This document shows positions 27,559 through 36,346 of a stretch of 64,000 nt of DNA, in pieces (positions within the stretch are counted from its first letter, which is position 1; each line of letters opens with the position of its first letter). The translations under genes and the position numbers were made by a program. This DNA comes from Hyphomicrobium sp. (GTDB lineage: Bacteria > Pseudomonadota > Alphaproteobacteria > Rhizobiales > Hyphomicrobiaceae): assembly GCA_019751875.1 (NCBI GenBank), contig JAIEMV010000003.1, positions 1 to 64,000 on the forward strand, given 5' to 3'. The notes beneath the pieces were generated by a model that made no database searches, had not been told where the DNA came from, and worked only from the letters and a program-made list of their open reading frames with translations.

Positions 27559-28886
27559 TGGCCCGGCCGCGTAAATCAGGGCTGCTGGCCGTGTGGCTGA
27601 ATGGGAGGCGCGTCGGACAACTGCGGCGCGCCTCCAGCGGTGCGATTGATTTCCAGTACGACCCGGATTGGCTGGTCTGGGAGAATGCGATCCCGGTCTC
27701 GGTGTCGATGCCGCTGCGCGAGGACCGCTTTATCGGCGACCCCGTGCTCGCCGTCTTCGACAATCTGCTGCCCGACAATGAGGGCATCCGCAAACAGGTT
27801 GCGGAGAAGACGGGCGCTGCCGGCGATGACGCTTACAGCCTGCTCGCCACATTGGGCCGCGACTGCACTGGGGCGCTGCAGTTTCTCCCCGAGGGCGTTG
27901 ACCCAGGGCCAGCGGGCGCCATCAGCGGCCGCGCGGTCACGGATCAGGAGATTGAGAAGATCCTCGTCAATCTGGCCCGCAACCCGCTGGGGCTCAGTGA
28001 AGATCAGGAGTTCCGGATTTCGATTGCCGGCGCACAGGAAAAGACAGCGCTGCTGTTCTGGAAGGGGCACTGGCATGTGCCACACGGATCGACGCCCACC
28101 ACCCACATCCTCAAGCCGCAGATCGGCAAACTCAAAGACGGGATCGATATGTCCCGCAGCGTTGAGAACGAACATCTGTGCCTCAGGATTGTCGCGGCCT
28201 TGGGACTGCCGGCCGCCACGTCACAGATCAAGGATTTCGGCAAAGAGCGCGTGATCGTCATTGAGCGCTTCGACCGGCTCTGGGCCAAGGATGGCCGCCT
28301 CCTGCGTCTGCCGCAGGAAGATTTGTGTCAAGCGCTCTCCGTGCCACCCTCGCGTAAATACGAATCCGAAGGCGGCCCCGGCATACCGGCGATCGCCAAT
28401 ATCCTCAAAGGCAGCGATCAGGCCGAGGCCGACCGGCTGATGTTCTTCAAAGCCCAGATCGTGTTCTGGCTGCTCGCCGCCATTGACGGTCATGCCAAGA
28501 ATTTCAGTATCCAGCTCGCACCGCAGCAGCGTTTCAAGCTCAGCCCCATCTATGACGTGATGTCGGTCCAGTTGGCGCTCGACAAGAAGCAGATCCAGCA
28601 TAACAAGGTGAAGATGGCGATGGCCGTCGGCAACACGCGCCATTACGTCCTTAAAACCATCGCGCCGCGGCATTTCATCGAAACGGCGAAAGCCTGCGGC
28701 CTGCCGGAAAAAGCCATCCGGCAGATGATGGAAGAGCTCGCCGATACCGCTCTTGAGATGATCGTCAATACGCTGGGTGCCATGCCCAAGGACATGCCAG
28801 GCGATTTAATGGCAAGCATTGCCGATGGTGCGGCGAGCCGTCTTGAACGGATCGGCTTGATGCTCAAGTCCGATGCGGCCCCCTGA
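27558..28886 (+). CDS. hipA: HipA-family serine/threonine kinase toxin
   Basis: A 442-residue kinase toxin. The N-terminal HipA domain (about 1-120, WLNGRRVGQLRRASSGAIDFQ) is followed by the kinase with the nucleotide loop ISIAGAQEKTALL, substrate segment HILKPQIG, catalytic DGHAKNFS and SPIYDVMS. In E. coli, HipA phosphorylates glutamyl-tRNA synthetase and halts translation; target here is unknown. A Ser-rich P-loop region (SIAGAQ) may carry the inhibitory autophosphorylation site. Directly coupled to hipB. It is full length and looks active. Confidence 0.93.
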   Translation: MARPRKSGLLAVWLNGRRVGQLRRASSGAIDFQYDPDWLVWENAIPVSVSMPLREDRFIGDPVLAVFDNLLPDNEGIRKQVAEKTGAAGDDAYSLLATLGRDCTGALQFLPEGVDPGPAGAISGRAVTDQEIEKILVNLARNPLGLSEDQEFRISIAGAQEKTALLFWKGHWHVPHGSTPTTHILKPQIGKLKDGIDMSRSVENEHLCLRIVAALGLPAATSQIKDFGKERVIVIERFDRLWAKDGRLLRLPQEDLCQALSVPPSRKYESEGGPGIPAIANILKGSDQAEADRLMFFKAQIVFWLLAAIDGHAKNFSIQLAPQQRFKLSPIYDVMSVQLALDKKQIQHNKVKMAMAVGNTRHYVLKTIAPRHFIETAKACGLPEKAIRQMMEELADTALEMIVNTLGAMPKDMPGDLMASIADGAASRLERIGLMLKSDAAP

Positions 28887-29062
28887 CAGGCGCCATCAAA
28901 GAATGTCGGGATAAGTCACAGGCACGCAAACGCAGCGTCTTTGCGCAGTGTCCCCGCGCATCATACTCGGCACATGGGTTTGCGTCCGATCATCCCTCTT
29001 GTGTCGTCATCTCGTCCCTCTGGCTATCGCCACACTTTGCCGAACCATCGTCGCATGCGACG

Positions 29063-29398
29063 ATGGTCCTTCAGCGCGTCATTGATGGCGACACCTTTGT
29101 CGCCTCAGGGCTCAAAATCCGTCTGTGGGGCATTGATGCGCCCGAGCGCGGTGAGCCGCTTTATGAGTACAGCCGGCTGATTCTGGAGCAGAGTCTCCAG
29201 AGCGGAGCGCTCAGCTGTGCGTCTGTGGACCGCGACCGCACTGCCCGCGTCATCATGCAGTGCCGCAGCGATGAGGCCGATATTGGCGCGCTCATGGTGC
29301 GGGCTGGGTTCGCTACAGACCACGCGCGGTATTCGAAGGGCTTCTATGCCGAGGAGCAGGACGCAGCCCAAAGCGCGGGCGCGGGACTCTGGAACTAG
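29063..29398 (+). CDS. Thermonuclease-family (SNase-like) protein
   Basis: A 111-residue staphylococcal-nuclease-like fold. Visible motifs are VIDGDTFVASG, IRLWGIDAPE with the acidic metal ligands, and a late GLW. I chose ATG at 29063; no signal peptide is seen with that start, and a longer unstarted frame upstream lacks one as well, so it may be cytoplasmic or 5'-truncated. It is shorter than typical exported thermonucleases at the N-terminus. The stand-alone gene sits 177 bases after hipA. Confidence 0.75.
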   Translation: MVLQRVIDGDTFVASGLKIRLWGIDAPERGEPLYEYSRLILEQSLQSGALSCASVDRDRTARVIMQCRSDEADIGALMVRAGFATDHARYSKGFYAEEQDAAQSAGAGLWN

Positions 29399-29593
29399 GC
29401 CCGCGGCGATCCAAGGTCTGTCCAATCGCCTACGCGCTGCGCAAAGACATTTGCACGCCATGCGGGCACAGATGCGCTGATCTCCGGCCAATCGCAGTGA
29501 GACCGTAATCTTGTCGGCCCTCCAGCCTTGTCCTCATCTTCCCAAACATCCTCCGGCGCTATGGCGCGGACGGTTCGGCAGGGAGATGGCACC

Positions 29594-30340
29594 ATGACGC
29601 TCGACGACGCCCTCAAAACTTTTGGCCTCAAGCGGCTCCTCACAAAGCCGGCTCTCAAAGTTCTGCGGGACAGCCAGGCGAAGGAGGCTGCGGCGCGCGG
29701 CGATGAGGACGCGCTCATCCGCATCAACGCGGCCTGGTCGGTGCTGACGGGTAAAAGCGATGCGGCGTCAGAGGGCGATACCGCCTCGACTGGGCCGCAG
29801 GGTCTGATCCGGGCGCACTGCGCGCGCAAAAACGGGCAGGTCTTCATCCTCGATTGGACCATGAGCCCTCGCGCGGGCCAGAGCGGGGCTGACAAGATCG
29901 TGCTGGATAATCCGCAGCTCATCTCCTGGGATTCGGAGCTCGGCCTCTTCCAGATTGTCGGCACCACCGGCGAGGCCAAGCCCTATTACGGCGAAACTGG
30001 CGGCCCCTCCTCCGCAGAGAGTGGCCTTTTCACGCAAGGCTGGGCTTCACAGTTCCGCGGCGAGATCACCTTCGCGCCGGTCGCCTGCCCCTGCTGCCAG
30101 GCCCAGCACATCCAGTGGTGCCAGCACTGCAACACCGTGTTCTGCCACGGCGGCCCCAAGGATACGCGTGATGGCCGCTATAGCTGCCCCGCCTGCGAAG
30201 CCGTCTACATGTGGGGCGGCGGCGGATCACCCATCCAGCGCGTCTTCGACGGCAAGCAGCTCCGCTCGCTGAGCGATCTTGCGCCTGATGGCGCGATCGG
30301 CACGGAGACCCGTAAGGCCCTCCCGAAATCCTCAGGCTGA
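29594..30340 (+). CDS. Degenerate J-domain / zinc-ribbon protein
   Basis: About 248 residues. The N-terminal 60 residues resemble a DnaJ J-domain (LDDALKTFGLKRLL... INAAWSVLTG) without the HPD tripeptide that activates DnaK. A middle region is unassigned. The C-terminal region has paired Cys motifs CPCCQAQHIQWCQHC, FCHGG and CPAC, resembling the zinc-binding part of some TerY-linked proteins. ATG at 29594 with GGGAGATGG upstream. It is followed 13 bases later by another protein with a J-like end, so the two may work together. The role is unknown. Confidence 0.6.
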   Translation: MTLDDALKTFGLKRLLTKPALKVLRDSQAKEAAARGDEDALIRINAAWSVLTGKSDAASEGDTASTGPQGLIRAHCARKNGQVFILDWTMSPRAGQSGADKIVLDNPQLISWDSELGLFQIVGTTGEAKPYYGETGGPSSAESGLFTQGWASQFRGEITFAPVACPCCQAQHIQWCQHCNTVFCHGGPKDTRDGRYSCPACEAVYMWGGGGSPIQRVFDGKQLRSLSDLAPDGAIGTETRKALPKSSG

Positions 30341-30353
30341 AAGGACGAGACCC

Positions 30354-31388
30354 ATGTCACGCGAAAACAAAATCGCTGCTGCGTTTCTGCTTACATGCTT
30401 CTTTCCGCCCTTTGCCGCCGTCATCGCCGCCACTTACGGCGTGCGTTGGCGGTGCCGTTTCTATGCGCAGGTGTTGAAAGCCCAGAAAGAGGCTGAGAGC
30501 GATCCGTATGTCCTGCGGCCCTTCATCCATCATGGCCGGGCGCCGATGACGGCATGGCTCCCGCCAAAGCTCATCCTCATGGCGGTGGCGGGCGTTACTT
30601 TACTGGCAGCCTCGCTTGGATACTTCCACGCCGTGAATGCCATCTGGGTCGCGCTGGGTTTTGCACCGATCCTGCCCATCGATACGCAGCTGCCGCTTTG
30701 GGGGCTCCTGATCGTCATGGCCGGGTGGTTCGTCATATTGCACCTCTTCAGCAAGTTCATTCACCGGCGCTACGTCGAAGGACGGATCTTCCCGGGCTAT
30801 CCCGAACTGCTCACCCATATCCGCGCCTGCAAAACCTCAGAAGCCGTGCTCGCCTATGCGCCCTCGCTCCGTGCGGCCGCCAAGACGCATATCCGCAGGC
30901 CCTATGACCTCTACCGCGTCTGGGTTGCGTGGCGTGATGAGGAGGATCATGCCGCCTATTACCGCTCCGAGCGGCTGCTGGATGCGTTGGAGCTTCTCGC
31001 GCAGCGTTTTCCCTATGACAGCAGCGATGAAGCCTTCCGCAAACGCTATTGGGCCTATGCGCAGTCGCTGTACCGGCTGCTCCTGCTGCGCGACCCCTCG
31101 AAGGTCCAGCATCTGCTGTTCGCAAAGCCCTATCCCGCTTCACCCGATACAACCCGGCGAGACCGTGACGCCAGGCTGGCACAGGCGCGCGCCAAACCGG
31201 ACATCGATCTCGCCACGCATGGAGAGCTGACCCGCATCGAAGCACTAGAAATCCTGGGTCTGACGGCTCAGCCGGATTTGGCGACGCTGAAGAAGCTCAA
31301 AGAGACGTTGCTCCGTGACACGGACCAGGATTACGAAAAGGAGGCGATTGCCCGGGCCTTCAAGCGGCTGGAACAAGCCTATGCGTGA
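30354..31388 (+). CDS. Membrane protein with degenerate J-domain C-terminus
   Basis: A 344-residue protein with an N-terminal membrane segment (AAFLLTCFFPPFAAVIAATYG) and two more segments near residues 70-145 (LILMAVAGVTLLAASLG; LLIVMAGWFVILHLF). A charged soluble region follows, and the last 50 residues look like a J-domain (EALEILGLTAQPDLATLKKL... FKRLEQAYA) again lacking HPD. ATG at 30354 follows AAGGACGAG. Tightly linked to the preceding gene, so a membrane-anchored J-like pair is plausible. I recognise no full-length family. Confidence 0.6.
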   Translation: MSRENKIAAAFLLTCFFPPFAAVIAATYGVRWRCRFYAQVLKAQKEAESDPYVLRPFIHHGRAPMTAWLPPKLILMAVAGVTLLAASLGYFHAVNAIWVALGFAPILPIDTQLPLWGLLIVMAGWFVILHLFSKFIHRRYVEGRIFPGYPELLTHIRACKTSEAVLAYAPSLRAAAKTHIRRPYDLYRVWVAWRDEEDHAAYYRSERLLDALELLAQRFPYDSSDEAFRKRYWAYAQSLYRLLLLRDPSKVQHLLFAKPYPASPDTTRRDRDARLAQARAKPDIDLATHGELTRIEALEILGLTAQPDLATLKKLKETLLRDTDQDYEKEAIARAFKRLEQAYA

Positions 31389-31588
31389 GAAACACAATCG
31401 ACGCCTTCCGTGAGGCTTCGTCAGCGATAGAATGGCACCTGACGTGTCCGCACTTGGCCGGTCGCTGGGCTGGGTCGAACGGCGCCCATGGGAACACTCT
31501 TGCAACGCGCTTTGCGCGCGGCAATAGATTTGGTGTTACTGAACAATTGGCGTTGTCGGCTTGGGCCTGGAGCCGTTTGTGAGGCTGG

Positions 31589-32275
31589 ATGAGGGGACGT
31601 TTCATTATAGCTTTTCTGCTGGTCGCGGGCGCAGCATTGGCCAATCAACCGGCGTCTCCGACGGGTCCTCAGCCGCCCGCAGCTAGACCTGAGGAGAATG
31701 GAGCTATCGCCGAATGGACGAGGGATCTGGCGACTCTCGATCGGCGCCTCACTGTGCTTGAGAACAAGAGTCCTCCCGCGTGGTATGTGCCGTTTTTGCT
31801 GACGCTTTTGTCGACCGGCTTCGGTATTGCCGTGGGATCCCTCATTACGGCGCGTTATACAGATCGTGCCGAGGCGCGAGCCGACAGACTTCGTCGTGAG
31901 GATGCCGCTGTCAGTGTTGCCAGTGAGTGGATCAAGATGTTTCCCTCACTCCAGCATGTCTACAAGTGCTTAGACTCTCCCGATCTTCTGCGGGATGCCA
32001 AGAATCTCAATGCCGTCTTGGACTACGGAAACTGGCTTGAGACAACCGCCCAACGCCTCGGGCATCAACTCATCGACAGAGATCTCATGAAGAAAATGGG
32101 CTTGATCGATCGTATGTCAGTTTTTCTCGACAAGTACGATCATGCCGCTGGGATATTGGCAAACGCTCAACCCGCGCTTGATATTGGATCGTATTCCGGC
32201 GCATGGACCGCGCTTGGAGAGCAAGTATCGAAGGAGAAGGGGGCGAGACATGCAATCACAAAGCAGATTGATTGA
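31589..32275 (+). CDS. Membrane protein with signal-type N-terminus
   Basis: A 228-residue protein with a short hydrophobic leader (RFIIAFLLVAGAALA), a Pro-rich linker, one central membrane segment (WYVPFLLTLLSTGFGIAVGSL, about 66-86) and a helical cytoplasmic-looking part with many charges. I recognise no family; it resembles single-span proteins that sense or kill in defence loci only in layout. ATG at 31589 with GAGG just upstream. It overlaps the next frame (32250) by 26 bases, suggesting co-translation. Confidence 0.55.
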   Translation: MRGRFIIAFLLVAGAALANQPASPTGPQPPAARPEENGAIAEWTRDLATLDRRLTVLENKSPPAWYVPFLLTLLSTGFGIAVGSLITARYTDRAEARADRLRREDAAVSVASEWIKMFPSLQHVYKCLDSPDLLRDAKNLNAVLDYGNWLETTAQRLGHQLIDRDLMKKMGLIDRMSVFLDKYDHAAGILANAQPALDIGSYSGAWTALGEQVSKEKGARHAITKQID

Positions 32276-32482
32276 CGCGTTGGATCATTCGGTCGATTTA
32301 TTGATAGGGCTTAAAGTCTTGGCCCGGAGAAGATTTCTTCGCAGTCGAATGAAGAAATTATTCAGGCTCTGAAGGAACTTGATGATCGCATCGCAGGCAT
32401 GGTTGTTGACCCGGTGCCCGTTGAAAAATCTGGCATTGTCTGCCCGTATTGCAGCACAAGTGTGAAGGTCACGCTCAGCTAA
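32250..32482 (+). pseudogene. Small gene with probable one-base deletion
   Basis: ATG at 32250 (AAGGAGAAGG upstream) encodes MQSQSRLIDALDHSVDLLIGLK. At 32313-32315 the frame must shift back one base to continue as SLGPEKISSQSNEEIIQALK and end GIVCPYCSTSVKVTLS, a CxxC finger. Both parts are coherent and the junction is a short A run, so one A has probably been lost, truly or in sequencing. The joined product would be about 77 residues. It overlaps the upstream membrane-protein gene. Confidence 0.4.
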
Positions 32483-32867
32483 GATCGATCGGCGTGGGTT
32501 CGGGAACTTTTTGGCCATTGACGTACCAGTATCGGGCACCTCCATGGTGTTCGATGGCTGGACCGTCGAGGCGATGGAGAACGCCGTTCTGCCACCAGCT
32601 TCTGAAGCCGTCAGGCCTCTCAATAGCGGGGCCATTTACGCGGTGGGGCACCCCGTTTTTGTACCAGCGGCGCGTGCCGTCTGCGAGTTCAGCCGCGGGA
32701 CCGTCCTCCCTATGAAGTACGCCCTGACGATGCCAGTACCGGGACCCGTCCATTGCAACCACGATGCGAAGCTCCGACCCGAGAAGAGGCAGGTTATATG
32801 CGACGTTCTCAAAAAGGTTTTTCAATCGAGCCGTATTTGTGTAAACAATAATCTTTTCAATACTCAT
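32475..32867 (-). CDS. Repeat protein of the 'NGxxHRxDGPA' type
   Basis: A 130-residue protein of tandem 22-23-residue units, about four copies between residues 38 and 118, each of the form W-x-x-NG-x-x-HR-x-(D/N)GPA. Examples are RYWHRQGVLHREDGPA and RSWWQNGVLHRLDGPA. Such beta repeats resemble MORN/YwqK-type repeats seen in phages and toxin-antitoxin loci, with no known activity. Its GC content is lower toward the start codon, and the 120-base gap before ardC is AT-rich, unlike the surroundings. It converges with the frameshifted small gene. Function unknown. Confidence 0.7.
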   Translation of the reverse strand: MSIEKIIVYTNTARLKNLFENVAYNLPLLGSELRIVVAMDGSRYWHRQGVLHREDGPAAELADGTRRWYKNGVPHRVNGPAIERPDGFRSWWQNGVLHRLDGPAIEHHGGARYWYVNGQKVPEPTPIDLS

Positions 32868-32990
32868 AATTTTTCCTAAACTACTTCATCAGACTATATA
32901 ATAATTTAATCTCCTGATTTCAATTGGATAATATTCCTATTGGGCCAATCCCATTCGGCTGACGCCGCAGCCGACAGGTAATCTTTTTGG

Positions 32991-33905
32991 TTAGTAGGTC
33001 TTCGATTGGACCGGCTGCTGCCGCTTGAGCCAGCCGACTGCTTCTGATGCTTTTGCGGCCGCCGTGAAGATGGCTTTGGGATCATCCTTCAAAAGCTGCA
33101 ACCAGTGCGCCAGATACTGCGCATGATCGGCGCGGGTGTCCTGGGTGATGCCGAGCTCTGCACAGAGAAACGCGGATCCGATTTCAGCGACGAGCTCCTC
33201 CGCCGCATAGGCTTCGGTCTTGAAGCGCCCGGTAAAGTCGCGGTCGCAGCGGGTCTTGTGGCCGGTCGCATGGACTGCCTCGTGCAAGAGCACGGCGTAA
33301 TAGGCTTCATCACGGTTCATGGTCTCGGTCCCGGTGAAGAGCCCCTCCTCTGGCATCGTGATCGTATCGGTTGAGGGTCTGTAGAATGCGCGGTCACCGG
33401 CATGCACGAGCGGGATCTGCGTGTGGCGCATGAACTGATCGGCACTGGCCAGCCTTGCAATCGGACCCAGGCTCTCGGCGGCGCGCGGCGGCTCATAGCC
33501 CTCCACCTCCTCAGCATTGAAGACATACGAGGCGCGCGCCACACGGCGCTTGCCGTCATCGCCTTCCTGCTCGGGGTTTGGGTCCGTCTCAAACTCTTTG
33601 TAAAAGATCACCAGCTCGGATTTGGCGCCTTTGCGCACCTGGCAGCCGAGCTCTTGCCACTGCTTGTAGGTCGCAAAAACGGGCGTGGAGAAGCCGCGCA
33701 TCTCCGCGGCGACCCAGAGATTGACGACATTGATGCCGTTATAGGCTTTGTGGGAGAGCGCATTCTCGGGCATCCAGAGCGGCCGGCCAGCTTGACGCCA
33801 GGGCATTTTCGGTTCTCCGGGATGGGCCTCAATCGCCTGAATGAGGCGCTGGGTGATTTCGGTGTGTAGATCGCGCTTGGGCGCAGGCGATGAAGAACGA
33901 CGCAT
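32991..33905 (-). CDS. ArdC-like antirestriction protein
   Basis: About 304 residues with the ArdC N-terminal domain (KMPWRQAGRPLWMPENALSHKAYNGINVVNLW, given here only by its flanks PWRQ and YNGIN) and a zincin-like metallopeptidase domain with HEAVHATGH near residue 230. ArdC proteins ride on conjugative plasmids and integrative elements, bind single-stranded DNA, and shield incoming DNA from restriction. ATG at 33905 follows AGGAG; a longer frame to 34034 lacks a ribosome site. It supports a mobile-element origin. Protease activity is inferred from the HExxH only. Confidence 0.88.
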   Translation of the reverse strand: MRRSSSPAPKRDLHTEITQRLIQAIEAHPGEPKMPWRQAGRPLWMPENALSHKAYNGINVVNLWVAAEMRGFSTPVFATYKQWQELGCQVRKGAKSELVIFYKEFETDPNPEQEGDDGKRRVARASYVFNAEEVEGYEPPRAAESLGPIARLASADQFMRHTQIPLVHAGDRAFYRPSTDTITMPEEGLFTGTETMNRDEAYYAVLLHEAVHATGHKTRCDRDFTGRFKTEAYAAEELVAEIGSAFLCAELGITQDTRADHAQYLAHWLQLLKDDPKAIFTAAAKASEAVGWLKRQQPVQSKTY

Positions 33906-34048
33906 GGAGAACTCCTGTCGGGCTGCGGATTCGCCCGTCAGGTAGGTGCGCGTCTCTCGCGCTGGCCCCGGGCTCACCCGGGCCAAAGCCTCACTCTCAC
34001 TCTCATCGGGAACTGAACCCGCCGCAGAATTCACCCATGGCCGCGCAG

Positions 34049-34063
34049 CGGGGGATTAGGAAC
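34049..34063 (-). repeat. Lone inverted iteron copy upstream of ardC
   Basis: CGGGGGATTAGGAAC is the reverse complement of the GTTCCTAATCCCCCG repeat found ten times at 34871-35269, placed about 800 bases away in the other orientation. It might let the replication protein pair distant sites or regulate ardC. Confidence 0.7.
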
Positions 34064-34181
34064 GCGGCTCTTAGATTTCCATATGCCGACGAATGCCTTC
34101 ACATTCGGGCAAGTGATGCTCTTGTGGTGACCCGTCTCCATCTCGATCTCCAGCGTGACGTCGCATTGGAGACCGCGCGGT

Positions 34182-34631
34182 ATGGATGGAGAGTTCCCAG
34201 GACCCAAGGGCTTACGCGAGCGCCTGATGCGCGGCTTCGCGGAGCGGGTCTTTGGGCGCTTCCAAAAACTGGAACCACAGATCGACGCTGCTCCCGCGCC
34301 TGCGTTCCGTCCGCCTGGGTTTCGTGGGGTGGCGCCGCCGTTGCAGGGCTATGCCGTGGAGACGCTGCAGGAGACGGAGCGGCGCACGCTCTATGACGAT
34401 TTGCGCGCGAAAGTGCGCGGTGAGCGCGTTGGATTGGAGAGCCTCTTGGCCAAGGATTACGACAGCGTGCGCGAAGAGAAGAAGCTCCCTGCTCCGGCGA
34501 ATGACCAGAAGCGGCCTGAGCCCGCGCCATTACGCGGCATGCTCTACGAAGATCTCAAAGCAAAAGTCCAGGGCGAAGGCTCTGCTCATGAGAGCTTGCT
34601 CAAGCACGATTTCGATCGCGAGCATGATTGA
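34182..34631 (+). CDS. Hypothetical protein with tandem internal repeat
   Basis: A 149-residue hydrophilic protein. Two copies of a 28-residue unit are visible, LYDDLRAKVRGERVGLESLL... and LYEDLKAKVQGEGSAHESLL..., in the C-terminal half (about residues 75-102 and 121-148). GGAG lies upstream of the ATG at 34182; other starts are possible. I recognise no family. It lies between ardC and the iteron array, on the strand opposite ardC. Confidence 0.6.
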   Translation: MDGEFPGPKGLRERLMRGFAERVFGRFQKLEPQIDAAPAPAFRPPGFRGVAPPLQGYAVETLQETERRTLYDDLRAKVRGERVGLESLLAKDYDSVREEKKLPAPANDQKRPEPAPLRGMLYEDLKAKVQGEGSAHESLLKHDFDREHD

Positions 34632-34870
34632 TCCGAGCACTTGGCGGTATGGCGGCGCATTTGCGGGCTTAGGTCTTCTGGGAGCGAGGCGCGCCCGCTA
34701 TCCAGCCTGTCAGCCCTTTTGCGGGGCGTCCGTCAGAGCGGGCGCGGTGCACAAAGATCCAGAAGGGGCCGCTTCAAGGCGTTAGGACTTTAATATAGTA
34801 GAGTTAAAAGGTTAGGGGTGTTGTCAAGGGCGGTCTTGAGGCGCTCAGTGCGTCGATGGCGGGGTGGGCC

Positions 34871-35269
34871 GTTCCTAATACCCCGCCTGTTTGTTCCTAA
34901 TCCCCCGCACGATTCGTTCCTGTTCCCTCGGGGGTTTGTTCCTATTCCCACGCCCCTGTTCCCGTTCCCCCGATAGAGACATCATGGCGGGACGGCCCAT
35001 GCGTTCCTATTCCCACGATAACAAAACCCGCGAGTCACACGCGGTGTTCCTGTTCCCCCGATGCCAACGAGGCCCTGAAGGACGCAGAATCGCGTTCCCA
35101 ATCCCCCGATGCTGGCACAGTGGCGCCTCATCGCCCGCACAGCGCGGTGTTCGGCGTGACGGCGTGATTTTCGGCTCTCCTCGAAGATATGAGGATGCGC
35201 GTTCCTATTCCCCCGAAGCAGCCGAAGGGATGATGATTTGATGGACTGACAGCCGTTCCCAATCCCCCG
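34871..35269 (+). repeat. Iteron array of a plasmid-type origin
   Basis: Ten direct copies of a 15-base repeat, consensus GTTCCTATTCCCCCG, start at 34871, 34893, 34916, 34938, 34958, 35003, 35046, 35094, 35201 and 35255. The first five are 20-23 bases apart (about two turns), the next ones about 43-48 (four turns). The repeats vary at two or three positions. Position next to repA and parA and presence of a lone inverted copy near 34049 fit a replication initiator binding site. Confidence 0.88.
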
Positions 35270-35406
35270 ATGGTTTGGGCGGGGGAGAGTGGCGAAGTGC
35301 AAGGCCAATAGCGGTTCGAGCGGGCTTTAGAGCCTCATAAATTACAGGTCTGAAGCTGAAGGGATGAGTTTTCTAGATCAAATATCAAAATCCTGAGAGG
35401 GGTGAT

Positions 35407-35554
35407 TCGGGGATAAGGAACGAATAACACGAATAACTCTATGGTTATATACAATCTATAATATAGAAAGGGATTGGGTCAATACATCCTGGAAGTGTTA
35501 TATACTCTGAAAAATCAATCTTATCCGCGGGATATAAATCTCATACTGGATGGA
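35407..35554. other. AT-rich region between iterons and repA
   Basis: About 130 bases far richer in A+T than the surroundings (for example TATACAATCTATAATATAG), preceded by a variant inverted iteron at 35407-35421 (GGATAAGGAAC core). Such AT-rich stretches serve as DNA-unwinding elements in iteron origins. No gene is present. Confidence 0.6.
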
Positions 35555-35564
35555 TTAGGCGATT

Positions 35565-36346
35565 CTAGGCGGTGACCGCGCGTTGCACGAAGCTATAGAA
35601 GAGCTTCTCGTAATTGTCGGGCTCGATGGTGCTGCTTTCGAGCCAGGCATCATAGTCCCGCTGAAGGGCATGGAGATCCCATCCGGGATGGGCTGCCCGG
35701 ATCTTCTCGCGCATTGTGTCTGAGATTTGCGGGCTGGGTTTTGCGGTCTTGGCAGGGGCTTGCGGGGGGAGAAGGATGCTCCCGTCCGTCTTCCCATCCA
35801 TGCGCACCATGCGAAGTCCCGGATCGGGGCTGTCAGTGTGATCGACATGCCGTGGCTGATCCGCTTGTCAGGATCGATATCGTCGGTGAAGCTCTCGATC
35901 CAGCTGAACTGGCGGTGCTTGTTGCTGCGTCCGGCACGGATATTCGTGGTGATCGTGGTTGATTGCAGCCGCGAGAGCGCGCGGCGCAGATTCATGTACT
36001 CGTCGCCGCCCGTGTGACGGTGAATGGATTTGAGGAGATCATAGGGGTAGAAGCGCAAGGTGCGCGGCACATCATTGATTTTGTTGTCCTTCAGCTTGCG
36101 CATGACAGAGGTGGCCCAGATGAGGATATCTGCATCCCAGATCGTGGCCATGCCGTATTCCGGCACGGGGCTGACCTTGACGAAAATCTCCTTATCGGGA
36201 CTGACATATTCGATCGGCTTGATGCGCTTTTTCTTGGATAGGCTGAAGAAGGGCCGTTCCATAACTTCGCGTTGATCGCGCAGTGCCAGATCCGAATGGA
36301 AATCAACAAAGAGATCGGGCTGTGTGTCGAACGCGGGTCGCTTCAT
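35565..36346 (-). pseudogene. repA: RepA-like replication initiator with internal deletion
   Basis: From ATG at 36346 about 170 residues match plasmid replication initiator A proteins (PFFSLSKKKRIKPIEYVSPD, ATIWDADILIWATSVM). After MSITLTAPI the frame becomes a Pro/Ser/Arg-rich shadow. The other frame at 35565-35810 carries a coherent C-terminal tail (VRMDGKTDGSILL ... WDLHALQRDYDAWL). About 100 residues seem to be deleted between ITL and VRMDGK, with a frame change, so the initiator is probably dead. The start overlaps the RHH gene by four bases. Confidence 0.75.

Noticed and set aside
32250-32482. Programmed -1 frameshifting at CTTAAAG
   Set aside because: The zero-frame reading is CTT AAA, which is not a slippery heptamer, and no stem-loop was seen; a lost A is simpler.
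34871-35269. The repeats considered as a CRISPR array
   Set aside because: Units are only 15 bases, spacers are far too short and uneven, no cas gene is near, and repA/parA fit an origin.
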